Made by a program: the position numbers and the translations under genes. DNA of 21,443 nt from the NCBI GenBank assembly GCA_016720655.1, contig JADKKE010000024.1, forward strand, positions 1-21,443. The letters run 5' to 3'. Shown here piece by piece: positions 1 to 8,907 of this stretch (position 1 is the stretch's first letter; each line of letters begins with the position of its first letter). The notes under the pieces are model-generated. The model was given only the letters and a program-made list of their open reading frames with translations. It ran no database searches and was not told the DNA's origin. This DNA comes from Bacteroidota bacterium. Its GTDB lineage: Bacteria > Bacteroidota > Bacteroidia > AKYH767-A > 2013-40CM-41-45.

Positions 1-1
1 T

Positions 2-1276
2 CCGATCAAACCTTTGATGAATTCCACAGAAGCGTATTACGAAAGTTCGCGTTGTCTTTTTTGTTATGACGCTCCTTGTGTGAATGCTTGTCCAACAGGA
101 ATCGACATTCCGCTTTTTATTCGGCAGATCAATTCAGCAAATGTAATCGGTGCGGCGAAAACGATTTACGATTCAAATTATTTCGGATATGCATGCGGGA
201 AAGTATGTCCTACGGAAGTTTTGTGCGAAGGGGCCTGTGTTTACAATCACCAGGATGTGAAACCTATAGAGATTGGCCGATTGCAGAGTTATGCTACCCG
301 GCAGGCTATTCGAACACAGAAAAAATTATTTACTCCCGGAAAAGCCAATGGAAAAAAAGTTGCAATCATCGGAGCAGGTCCTGCTGGAATTTCCTGTGCC
401 TGTGAATTGAGAATGCTGGGATTTGAAGTGGATATTTTCGAGGCGAAGAAACAACCTTCCGGACTTACAGTGCATGGTGTTGCACCGTATAAAATTTCAA
501 ATAAGGAAGCGTTGGAAGAAATGGCCTATCTGGAAATGCAGTTTGGTTATACGGTGAAATACGATATGCCGATTCAAACGAAAGAAGATGTTGCACGCAT
601 CGAGAAAGGATACGATGCAGTTTTTCTCGGCATTGGACTGGGACTTACATCTGCTTTGAAAATTAATGGAGAAGAAAAGGAAAATTGTTTCGGCGCTGTT
701 GAGTTTGTTGAAGAACTTCGAAAGAAACACCATGCCATTACTGTTCCGAAAAAAGTAATTGTACTTGGCGGCGGAAATACTGCCATGGATGCCGCATCCG
801 AATGTGCACGGATGGGAGCAGTGCAGGTAATTCTCGCATACCGTCGGAGCAAGGAAGAAATGGGCGCTTATGATTTCGAATATGATCTTGCAAAAGGCGT
901 TGGCGTGAAAGGGTTATTTAATGCTGCTCCTGTGGAAATTCGTGGAAACGGAAAAGTAAGCGGTGTACAATTTATTCGCACGAAAACAGAAAATGGAAAA
1001 GTAGAGAATATCCCTGGTTCGGAATTTTTCGAGGAAGCCGATTGGGTGATCAAGGCAACCGGACAATCAAAGCAATTGGAGTTTCTTCAAAACATCAACG
1101 GACTTGAGTTGGATAAAAAAGGCTGTATTGTTGTCAACAAAGAAAACAAACAAACAAAAAATCCAAAATACTTTGCTTCCGGTGATGCTGTAAGTGGAGG
1201 CCAGGAAGTTGTCAACGCCGCTGCCGACGGCCGTAAGGCTGCCCATGGAATAAAAACTTTCTTGGGATTAGTTTGA
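2..1276 (+). CDS. preT: NAD-dependent dihydropyrimidine dehydrogenase subunit PreT (5' partial)
   Basis: Electron-input subunit of cytosolic dihydropyrimidine dehydrogenase, which passes electrons from NADH through FAD and Fe-S clusters to PreA for reduction of uracil and thymine. Counting from the TTG at 14, an N-terminal DPYD/GltD-type Fe-S domain has Cys 14, 17, 22, 26 (RCLFCYDAPCVNACPTG) and Cys 61, 65, 71, 75. A first dinucleotide fold follows at 117-146 (IIGAGPAG), then a second with GGGNTAMD at 252-259, and a C-terminal FAD motif FASGDAVSGGQ. The frame is open to base 2 and family members carry some 20-30 further residues before the first Cys, so the true start lies outside the window; TTG 14 and ATG 17 are only the first start codons inside it. 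No internal frameshift. GltD-like proteins share this fold, but preA downstream in the same orientation supports PreT. Confidence 0.9.
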   Translation, partial: PIKPLMNSTEAYYESSRCLFCYDAPCVNACPTGIDIPLFIRQINSANVIGAAKTIYDSNYFGYACGKVCPTEVLCEGACVYNHQDVKPIEIGRLQSYATRQAIRTQKKLFTPGKANGKKVAIIGAGPAGISCACELRMLGFEVDIFEAKKQPSGLTVHGVAPYKISNKEALEEMAYLEMQFGYTVKYDMPIQTKEDVARIEKGYDAVFLGIGLGLTSALKINGEEKENCFGAVEFVEELRKKHHAITVPKKVIVLGGGNTAMDAASECARMGAVQVILAYRRSKEEMGAYDFEYDLAKGVGVKGLFNAAPVEIRGNGKVSGVQFIRTKTENGKVENIPGSEFFEEADWVIKATGQSKQLEFLQNINGLELDKKGCIVVNKENKQTKNPKYFASGDAVSGGQEVVNAAADGRKAAHGIKTFLGLV

Positions 1277-1321
1277 CCTTTCGCCAATTAAAAATTCACC
1301 ATTTTATTTTTTAGGAACACA

Positions 1322-1449
1322 AACTCTGTGTTCCTCTGTGGGGAACTCTGTGAAACTCTGTGGTTCAAAAAATATCTTCATTAGAAAGCTATGTGGATCT
1401 ATAATAGTATCTAAATTTAACACAGAGATTCACAGAGTTCCACACAGAG
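1322..1449. repeat. Long imperfect inverted repeat between convergent genes
   Basis: The 210 bases between the convergent preT and giant surface gene hold a large inverted repeat. The left arm, 1334-1365, contains three copies of CTCTGTG. The right arm, 1419-1449, is its reverse complement except for two mismatches and one extra G. The loop is 53 bases. A further ACTCTGTG copy lies at 1323-1330. The RNA could form a stem of about 31 bp on either strand, so it may act as a bidirectional terminator or mRNA 3' stabiliser. ACACAGAG-type intergenic repeats are common in Bacteroidota. The structure is seen directly; the function is inferred. Confidence 0.75.
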
Positions 1450-1486
1450 TATCACCGAATGGTTTGTTATTTTCCTGATACTTCTC

Positions 1487-4400
1487 CTAATTCTTTAGCA
1501 TTTTCGTCGTCCCCGCATCCTTTCCATCTCTCGAAATTTTCAGAAAGTAAACTCCCGTTTGCAATCCCTCAAGGTTCTGTATCGTCTCAACTTCTACACC
1601 ATGATCACTCCCGCGGTGTGAGGATGCAACCACATTGCCACCAATATCCAAAAGTTGAAAATCCATTTCTCCCTGACCCGGACTGAAATAATCGATTTTG
1701 ATAGTTGTACTAAAAGGATTCGGAGAAATATTCAGAATTTTGAATTCATCTGCTGAACCTTTGCTCTTGACAGATACCGGATCAAATATTTCATACTTGC
1801 CATCGAAATCGGTTTGCCTCAGGCGATAGAAAGATAAACCATCCAGTGGTGCAAAATCTTCAAACATGTAAGTATGTATTTCTGTGCTGTTGCCACTACC
1901 CGGAACTCTTGCAATCGAGGTAAAATTTTGTCCGTCATTACTCCGTTCAACATCAAAATAGGAATTGTTAATCTCACTCATCGTTTTCCAGTTTATAACC
2001 ACTGATGAATTGATCAGCTCTGCTGTGAATTCTGAAAGTTCAACAGGAAGAGGATTGTTGTTGGTTGATGAGCCCAAAGTAAATGTCCCATACGTTGTTG
2101 GCTGAGTAGTCGACAGAACCGTTCCGCTCGTTGCATTTCCTGTTGTTCCATTGTTCCCGTGATCCTTCCATTTTGTACTTGCTACATCCCATCGAGCAAC
2201 ACGCAGGTCACCAATAGTCGTTACGCCACAACTATTCGAACTCCAGCTAATCGTTACATTCACTTTTGAAATGCCGTTCATGCGGTTTAAAGTCCAGTAT
2301 TCACAACGACTCACATGGTTTAATCCCGGATCAAGACTATTTACATTGCCTATAGATACCGGATCGATATGCTGATATTCTGCCATGAACTGATCTGTCG
2401 CGGATGCCGGTGCTGTCATCGCAATCGGACGGTACATGTTGTTTCGCCCCACAGGAAATGTAAAACTCTGATTCCCGACTTTCTTCACCGGACCATTCAC
2501 GAAACTTGAATTGCTCACTCCGCTCACTGTAGTAATTCCATTATCTATGATCAAAGGATTCGTTGCAGAAGTATAAATCATTCCGCTTGTTAATGTGATC
2601 GTACTGGTGATCGTGACCGGAATATTCAGAGTAAGTCCTGCTACACCATTGTTCATTACAAATCGTCGGATGTTGAATGCAAATGCAGTGTTGCCTGTAA
2701 TTGTTTGGGCCGAACTACCATTGATTGTGACGGTTCCGCCCCCGGCACCAAGAGTAAGATTTGTATTTGTTCCAATGGAAGAAATGTCCCCGGCAAAGGT
2801 ATTGTTGTTATTGTATGCAGGGTTTAAAATTCCTGTTCCAGTTTGTTGGAATGTTGCGGAACTGTTGTAGTCGTCTGCTGTACTGTTCGAAGTATACATA
2901 CCGGCTGTACTGCTGTTCTTAATCAATACCGGTCCGTTGAAAGTATTTCCGCCGGAAGAATAATTATCTGTCAGACCCGTTTTTTCAAATTGCGAAGGAC
3001 CATTGAATGTTGCACCGTTCAGATACAATTGAGGAAATGCAATTGCTAGCGTTCCGTTGAATGTTGTAGCAGTCTGAAAATAAACTGCTGCTGTTCCTGT
3101 TCCACCCAAATTAATAGAACCCGAGCCGGATTGTGTGAATTTCCTGAAATACAAATCCCCACTTGTATATCCTGAAGCGCCTACTGAAATTGTTTTTCCA
3201 CTAGCCAATCTTGCCGTTCCATTGCTCTGGCCGAATCGTATGCCTCCGGTACTTGTATTGTTCAGGATTACATTTTCATTAAAATCTGTTCCTGCCGGAT
3301 CATTGTACGCAATCTGAATAATTCCCGTTCCTGTATTTGTAAATGTTGCATCACCATTGAAATCATCGCCATTGGATTGGGCCAATGTAACTGTTGCATT
3401 CGCGCTATCAATGAGTGTAAATGTGGAATTAAATTTATTGTTCCCGCTCCAGGAATCATTTGTTGCACCTGTTTTTACAAAAGTTCCGGATCCATTGAAA
3501 ATTGCTCCATTCAGTTGCATCGCAGGCGAAGTAGCAGTTAAATTTCCATTGAAAGTTGTTCCCGAATAAATATTCAGCAAAGCAGTTCCACTCAATCTTA
3601 AGTTTTGTGGCGTTGTTCCATTTTGAGTGAAGTTTGCAAGGAATAAATCACCGGCTGTAAAACTTCCCGGTGATATTCCAATAGTTTTGCCACTCGCTAG
3701 TGTCGCTGTTCCTGCATAACCCGGCCAGCTGAAACATATTCCATAATTACTGATCGTTCCCATGGTACAACTCAGCAGGATGTTTCCATTGAATGTAGAT
3801 GATCCTCTCAGATTGAAACGAACAAAGCCATCGATACTTCCGGAATTGTTGATTGTAACGTCTCCATTGAATGTAGAGGTGGCATTGGTGTTTTCAGCAA
3901 TCATCATCCTTACATCAGTCCCGGTTCCTGTGTTATTGAAAGTTGTATTTCCGTTAAACTGATTTCCTGCCGAATTATCCGCGACATAAAAATTCCCGGT
4001 AGATGTTGTACTGAACTGCACATCCGCATTAAATACATCCGGATTATTATTTCCGAGTTTTAAATACCCGGTTCCATTATTAATAATCGTACTGATTCCA
4101 TGAAATGTATTTCCTCCGCGACCATCATCATTCGACGTTCCTGTTTTTGTGATATTCGTAGTTCCGCTAAACGTTGCTCCGTTTAATTGTACACCCGGAC
4201 TACTCAAAGTTAATGCACCGCCAAAACTTGTTGCCGGTCCAATTACTGTCTGACCGCTTCCTGTGAGCAATAGGGATTGTGCTGTTGAACCTGTTTGTGT
4301 AAAATTGATGAAATTCAATACACCTTTTGTAAATCCCGTTGATCCTATGCTTATAGTTTTTGCATTTGCAAGAATTGCAGATCCATTGTATGTGTTCCAC

Positions 4401-4903
4401 CCAAAATAAATTCCATATGAATTATTTCCAGTTCCGGCAGTGCTGTTCAACACAATGTTACCATTGAAAGTACAGGTTCCTCTGAGATTGAAACGAATCA
4501 GACTTGTATTCGCGGTTCCTGTATTGTTGGCCGTTACATCTCCATTGAAAACAGCACTTGCTGCAGCTGCTCCATCACATACCATGATTCTTGCATCACT
4601 CCCGCTTCCTGTATTGTTGAAAATTGTATTTCCATTAAAAACTGTTCCTGCTACATTCTGTGCAAGCTGAATATATCCGGTTCCGGAATTTGTAAAATTT
4701 GCGTCACCTCCGAATGTATCGGGCAAAGTATTCCCTGTAAGAAAATTTCCTGCACCTGAATTTGTCAAAGTAAAAGTGGTTGCAAAAGTATTTCCTCCAT
4801 TCGACGTATTTGAACTGTTCCCTGTTTTTATTCCGGTAAAGGTCCCGTTAAATGTACTGCTGTTCAGGTATAAATTTCCAGCGGTACAATTTGACATTGC
4901 CAT
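1487..4903 (-). CDS. C-terminal segment of the giant T9SS surface protein: repeats and sorting domain
   Basis: Largest intact segment (1,138 residues; the ATG at 4903 is an internal Met, not the gene start). Residues 1 to about 650 are tandem modules. A full module runs from one LNGATFxGTxxITKTGxxND box to the next, 224 residues here, with inner landmarks GNxFNGNTTFNNTGTG, VRFNLRGxSTFNGNI, YGIxFSW, TLASGKTIxIG and FTQxGT. A shorter module of about 165 residues lacks the RFNLRG part. About residues 700-900 form a different strand-rich region (ITGNTAFAFNIRRFVMNN). An Ig/FN3-like segment follows, beginning LPVELSEFTAELINSSVVIN and containing YFDVERSNDGQNF and YRLRQTDFDGKYE, the usual pre-sorting module in this phylum. 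Residues 1053-1138 (ILNISPNPFSTTIKIDYFSP to GVYFLKI) are the T9SS type A sorting domain. Confidence 0.85.
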   Translation of the reverse strand: MAMSNCTAGNLYLNSSTFNGTFTGIKTGNSSNTSNGGNTFATTFTLTNSGAGNFLTGNTLPDTFGGDANFTNSGTGYIQLAQNVAGTVFNGNTIFNNTGSGSDARIMVCDGAAAASAVFNGDVTANNTGTANTSLIRFNLRGTCTFNGNIVLNSTAGTGNNSYGIYFGWNTYNGSAILANAKTISIGSTGFTKGVLNFINFTQTGSTAQSLLLTGSGQTVIGPATSFGGALTLSSPGVQLNGATFSGTTNITKTGTSNDDGRGGNTFHGISTIINNGTGYLKLGNNNPDVFNADVQFSTTSTGNFYVADNSAGNQFNGNTTFNNTGTGTDVRMMIAENTNATSTFNGDVTINNSGSIDGFVRFNLRGSSTFNGNILLSCTMGTISNYGICFSWPGYAGTATLASGKTIGISPGSFTAGDLFLANFTQNGTTPQNLRLSGTALLNIYSGTTFNGNLTATSPAMQLNGAIFNGSGTFVKTGATNDSWSGNNKFNSTFTLIDSANATVTLAQSNGDDFNGDATFTNTGTGIIQIAYNDPAGTDFNENVILNNTSTGGIRFGQSNGTARLASGKTISVGASGYTSGDLYFRKFTQSGSGSINLGGTGTAAVYFQTATTFNGTLAIAFPQLYLNGATFNGPSQFEKTGLTDNYSSGGNTFNGPVLIKNSSTAGMYTSNSTADDYNSSATFQQTGTGILNPAYNNNNTFAGDISSIGTNTNLTLGAGGGTVTINGSSAQTITGNTAFAFNIRRFVMNNGVAGLTLNIPVTITSTITLTSGMIYTSATNPLIIDNGITTVSGVSNSSFVNGPVKKVGNQSFTFPVGRNNMYRPIAMTAPASATDQFMAEYQHIDPVSIGNVNSLDPGLNHVSRCEYWTLNRMNGISKVNVTISWSSNSCGVTTIGDLRVARWDVASTKWKDHGNNGTTGNATSGTVLSTTQPTTYGTFTLGSSTNNNPLPVELSEFTAELINSSVVINWKTMSEINNSYFDVERSNDGQNFTSIARVPGSGNSTEIHTYMFEDFAPLDGLSFYRLRQTDFDGKYEIFDPVSVKSKGSADEFKILNISPNPFSTTIKIDYFSPGQGEMDFQLLDIGGNVVASSHRGSDHGVEVETIQNLEGLQTGVYFLKISRDGKDAGTTKMLKN

Positions 4904-6487
4904 TAAAAACTGATCCGTGTTGAAAGGAGAGTTGTGTTGCCGGTTAAATTGAGATCTACGGCTGAATTCGAGTTTTGAGTAAAATATCCGAAGTGTAAAT
5001 TCCCCTTTGTAAAACCAATACTATCAATCGAGATCGACTTTCCTACAGCCTGACTAGCGGTTCCTGTGTAACCTGAATAACTAAAAAAGATTCCCGTCGT
5101 ATTTGAGCCGCTGGCAGTGCATCCCAGATCAATATTTCCATTGAATGTGCAAGTGCCCGTAGGTTAAATCGGATGATTGCTGTATTTGCAGTACTGGTAT
5201 TCTTCGCTTCCAAATTTCCATTGAAAACCGCTGTTGATCCTGTGCTTTCGCAAATCTGAATACGGTTATCTGTTCCGGAACCGGAATTGATCAAACTTGT
5301 ATTTCCTTTGTATTGATTTCCTGCGCTGTTGTGTGCCAGGTAAACATACCCGCTTCCGGAATTGAGAACCGACAAATCACCGTTCACAATATCCGGATTT
5401 GTATTTCCCATTAATATATTTCCACTTCCTGTATTTTGCATGGACAAAGTTGATAGAAATGTATTTCCACCATTTGATGTTTCATTGCTGCTACCGGTCT
5501 TTGTAAATGAAGCTGTTCCGTTGAACGTGCTTCCATTAAAGTCACGCCGGACTTGTGCAACTTATGTTTCCTCCAAAAGTACTTGAAGAACCAAAGAGCA
5601 ATGATGCTGTTCCGCTTAAGTCAAGTGCAATGTCCTGTGATCCGGCTTGCGTGAAATTGTAAAATTGTAAAGCACCTTTTGTATATCCCGAGGAACCAAT
5701 TGAGATTGTTTTCCCTGTTGCCAATGTACATGTTCCGCTGCCTCCTGAGATCCCAAGATGAATTCCATAATTGGAATTGCTTCCCAGAGTGCTGCTCACT
5801 GTGATGTTATCAAGAAAAGTTGTATTTCCTTTGTTGCCGAATCGTACAACTCCATTGGAAGCTGTTCCTCCATTGAGAATGGAGACGGTTCCATCAAATT
5901 GTATTGAAGAACTTGCTCCGGATTCACAAAAATAAAAATTGCAAGTTCCTGAAGTTCCGGTATTCTGAATGATGGTGTTTCCTTTAATTCTGTTCCCGCC
6001 GGAATTGTAAGCAAGATAAAAATGACTACTGCTGCTATTGATAAATGTTGCATCCGAATTCAGGTGTCTGCACTTGTATTTCCCATTAAGAAATATCCTG
6101 TTCCTGAATTTGTAAGGATGCAATTCCCATTGAAAGTATTGTTTCCTGTACTTTGATCATTTGAGTTTCCGGTTTTCGTTAACTCACTGGTGCCGCTAAA
6201 TGTGCATCCGTTCAACTGCAATACACCAGAGCTGCTGATTACATTTCCTCCCAATGTTGTGGAAGGTCCCAGAACAAGAGCACTAGTTGAATTCAGTGAT
6301 AAATTTATCGATTCGCTTCCTGATTGTGTAAAACGTTTCAAAAGCAATGTTCCTTTGGTAAAGCCGCCGGCGCCAATTGAAATTGTTTTCCCTGCTGCAA
6401 GTGTTGCACTTCCTGCTCCGTTTCCGAATTGTATTCCACTACCATTCGTTGAACTCACAGCAATATTTCCATTGAATTGTGTCCCAC

Positions 6488-7294
6488 TTACATCATTGTA
6501 AGCAGGATAAATGATTCCGTTTCCGGTATTTGAAAATGAAACATCCGCATTGAATATATCTTTGTCGTATTTGCAAATAAGAAATTTCCGGAACCTGTAT
6601 TTGTAAATGTTGCATTACCATAAAAAGTATTCACACCATAACTATTGTCATTCCCATTTCCGGTTTTACTCACTGTGACTGAGCTGTTGAATGTAGTGCT
6701 TCTAAAGGTGATGGAATTTGTATTGGCAACAACCGGCACATGTACAAGCGGACTTCCGGTAGAAGACCCAAAAACGGTTGTTGTTCCTGATGCTGTAAGA
6801 ATTCCTGTTCCGGAAATTGTCCCACCATTCACAGTGCAATTTCCATTCACAGTTAATCCTCCTGTAAGCAGATTTATTGTCGCACCTGTATTCATCGTGA
6901 AATTTCCGCTTAGCGTTAATGAATTTCCATTCATCGATAAATTTGCACCATTGTTTAAAGTAAGTGAAGCAATGGATGTGACATCACTCAAAGCCGGAGC
7001 ATTCGTCGTTGAACCAATGATAACTATATCAGACGAACCCGGTAATCCTGATGGAGTCCAGTTTCCTGTTAATCCCCACTCGGATCCCAGACTCCCATTC
7101 CAGGTATACGTAGTTGCCGCTTTTGCATCTTCACTTGTTCCGAAATTCGAATAAATGAAGATCCCTCCGGCAATGACGAAAAAGAAGAGTGCACTCACGA
7201 TGACAGTTCGCATCTGCAGTGTACTCCGTTGCCGTTGACGGTTCCGGTTGCGCAGCCGGTTGATTGGTTTTTTAGTAGTCGTATTTTTTCTCAC
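6488..7294 (-). CDS. N-terminal segment of the giant T9SS surface protein
   Basis: This 268-residue open segment carries the export end of the giant protein. The GTG at 7294 gives an Arg/Lys/Asn-rich leader, then a hydrophobic helix at about residues 30-50 (VIVSALFFFVIAGGIFIYS), and a mature part starting TTYTWNGSLGSEWGLTGNW. The ATG at 7213 (MRTVIVSALF) would give a more ordinary signal peptide of 25-30 residues and may be the real start. Residues 60-180 are strand-rich, with repeating NGxxLxLxGNFTxNxGxxxNL patterns typical of beta-helical passengers. After about residue 245 the translation leaves the family pattern. The minus-strand frame starting near 6568 resumes it with DKDIFNADVSFSNTG, so the last 20 or so residues are frameshift read-through. 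Confidence 0.75.
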   Translation of the reverse strand: MRKNTTTKKPINRLRNRNRQRQRSTLQMRTVIVSALFFFVIAGGIFIYSNFGTSEDAKAATTYTWNGSLGSEWGLTGNWTPSGLPGSSDIVIIGSTTNAPALSDVTSIASLTLNNGANLSMNGNSLTLSGNFTMNTGATINLLTGGLTVNGNCTVNGGTISGTGILTASGTTTVFGSSTGSPLVHVPVVANTNSITFRSTTFNSSVTVSKTGNGNDNSYGVNTFYGNATFTNTGSGNFLFANTTKIYSMRMFHFQIPETESFILLTMM

Positions 7295-7422
7295 AACAAA
7301 ATGGATTATACTTCTTTAACCGTACTTTCTTTGAGCTGTTTATCAGACTTTTGTTTTTTCTTACAAATTCCTAACAAAGGAGAACCGTACCATTTCTGGA
7401 CACTTTACCGAATTTGGAATTC

Positions 7423-7454
7423 TTGTGTTTTATATTGTTTTTTAACGATATTTG
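7423..7454 (+). promoter_or_regulatory. Candidate Bacteroidota-type promoter for preA
   Basis: A TTG at 7423-7425 is followed after 21 bases by GATATTTG at 7447-7454, one mismatch from the Bacteroidota -7 element TAnnTTTG and at the usual distance from a -33 TTG. The preA ATG lies 27 bases beyond. It is the best match I found in the 187-base divergent spacer between the giant surface gene and preA. It implies that preA has its own promoter rather than depending on preT. Confidence 0.4.
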
Positions 7455-7481
7455 AGTCATTAAGAAAAATAAAAATATAGT

Positions 7482-8829
7482 ATGGCCAATCTTCAAACCA
7501 ATCTCGCCGGAATCAAATCCCCTAATCCTTTCTGGCTTGCCTCTGCACCTCCGACCAATAGCGGCTATCAGATCATGAAAGCTTTTGACGCAGGTTGGGG
7601 TGGTGCTGTCTGGAAAACACTCGGGGTTCCGGTCGTGAATATCTCCAGCCGTTACGGTGCATTGAATTATCGCGACAATCGAATGGTTGGTTTTAACAAT
7701 ATCGAACTGATTACGGATCGTCCGCTTGCTGATAACCTTCGTGAAATTGAGGAAGTGAAAAAACGTTTTCCCGATCATGCGGTGATTGCATCACTGATGG
7801 TGGAAACACGCGAGCAATGGCATCAGATTGTAAAAGATGCGGAGAATGCCGGCGCTGACGGACTCGAATTAAATTTTGGTTGTCCACATGGAATGTGAAC
7901 GCGGAATGGGCTCTGCTGTCGGACAAGAACCAAAAGTGCTCATGACAATTGTGTCCTGGGTAAAAGAAGTTGCAAAAGTTCCGGTCATTGTAAAACTCAC
8001 ACCAAACATTACTGACATCACGCGTCCTGCAAGAGCTGCACAGGAAGGCGGAGGCGATGCAATCTCATTGATCAATACAATTCAGAGTCTGATTGGCGTG
8101 GACATCGACAACTTTGTTACCTATCCCGTAGTGGATGGTAAAAGTTCCAATGGTGGTTACTGTGGTCCTGCGGTGAAGCCAATCGCAATGAACATGCTCA
8201 AGAATTGCGCACAACTTCCGGATCTGAAAATTCCGATTTCCGGAATTGGTGGAATTGAAAACTGGAGAGATGCGGTAGAATTCATTTTACTCGGAGCAAC
8301 TTCAGTGCAGGTGTGTACCGCTGTAATGCATTATGGTTTTGGCATCATCCGCGAAATGGTGAGCGGACTTGAGCGCTACATGGACGATAAGGGTTTTGAA
8401 AATCTTGATCAAATGAGAGGTCGTGCATTACCCAATGTCATGCACTGGGAAGATCTCAACCTGAAATATAAAGTTGTTGCAAACATCAACGAAGACAAAT
8501 GCATCGGTTGTCAGTTGTGTTACACTGCCTGTGAAGATGGCGCACACCAGGCAATTTCATTGAGTGATGATCCGCTGAACCGCAAACCAACCATCATCGA
8601 AGAAAATTGTGTGGGTTGTAATCTCTGCTCACTCGTTTGCCCCGTTGAAAGCTGTATCGAAATGCAACGTCGTGATGACGGCAAAGAACACCTCACCTGG
8701 AAAGACCGCACCCTCGCCGGAAATATTCCTGTGACATTTAATGATCCCCTTGCCGGTGGCTTGCATCACTGGGTACCGGAACCTGCCGAAGCATTGACAA
8801 AGCAGACGCCTTTGCATTACAAATTGTAA
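7482..8829 (+). CDS. preA: NAD-dependent dihydropyrimidine dehydrogenase subunit PreA (one frameshift)
   Basis: Catalytic subunit that reduces uracil and thymine to their 5,6-dihydro forms using electrons from PreT. It starts MANLQTNLAGIKSPNPFWLASAP at 7482. The FMN barrel domain holds NFGCPHGM with the expected catalytic Cys at residue 134 (pig/human DPD Cys671), LTPNITDI, INTIQS, GGYCGPAVKPIA and ISGIGGIENWRDAVEF. Two ferredoxin clusters follow: CIGCQLCYTAC (8500-8532) and CVGCNLCSLVCPVESC (8609-8655). The frame breaks at 7896: ATG TGA ACG in one frame becomes GAA CGC GGA ATG GGC in another. Family members read CPHGMxERGMG, so two bases are missing, most simply one TG of a TGTG repeat. The restored length is about 449 codons, close to the E. 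coli protein (411) plus a short tail. Both halves are otherwise well conserved, so a sequence error is likelier than a dead gene. Confidence 0.88.
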
Positions 8830-8907
8830 AATCAAGGTGAATATTTATCTGGATAGCTTTTCAAATCAAAGCTTGTGAAGCCATTTTCGTTTGATCGATC
8901 AATAAAA

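Larger units (their letters stand above)
1487..7294 (-). pseudogene. Giant repetitive T9SS surface protein (adhesin-like), frameshifted
   Basis: One gene of about 1,930 codons read from 7294 down to 1487, now in five open segments: 7294-6488, 6458-6060, 6123-5542, 5447-5043 and 4903-1487. Homology to neighbouring repeat units places indels near 6568, 6068, 5545, 5539, 5157 and 4895-4925. Several look like single lost bases, for example CGGGGC read as CGGGC at 5157. The product has an N-terminal membrane/signal segment, a long Asn/Thr/Gly/Ser-rich beta-repeat region, and a C-terminal T9SS type A domain, so it should be exported and attached to the cell surface. The repeat region probably forms a beta-helix or similar fibre; ligand unknown. 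It separates preT from preA and is divergent from preA. Whether the breaks are assembly errors or real decay cannot be decided here. Conserved repeats between the breaks, with no internal stop substitutions noticed, favour errors. Confidence 0.8.

Noticed and set aside
1322..1449. Inverted repeat as the ends of an insertion sequence
   Set aside because: Only 53 bases lie between the arms and there is no transposase in the window or any visible target-site duplication.
2595..2870. Plus-strand open frames inside the giant gene, rich in Pro/Val/Leu (also 6190-6501 and 6645-7154)
   Set aside because: They are antisense shadows of the Asn/Thr/Gly repeat coding on the minus strand: no signal peptide, no known domain, and lengths set by the repeats.
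8855..8873. AGCTTT...AAAGCT hairpin after preA as a terminator
   Set aside because: Only a 6-bp stem with weak GC content and no T-run follows it, so it is not convincing.
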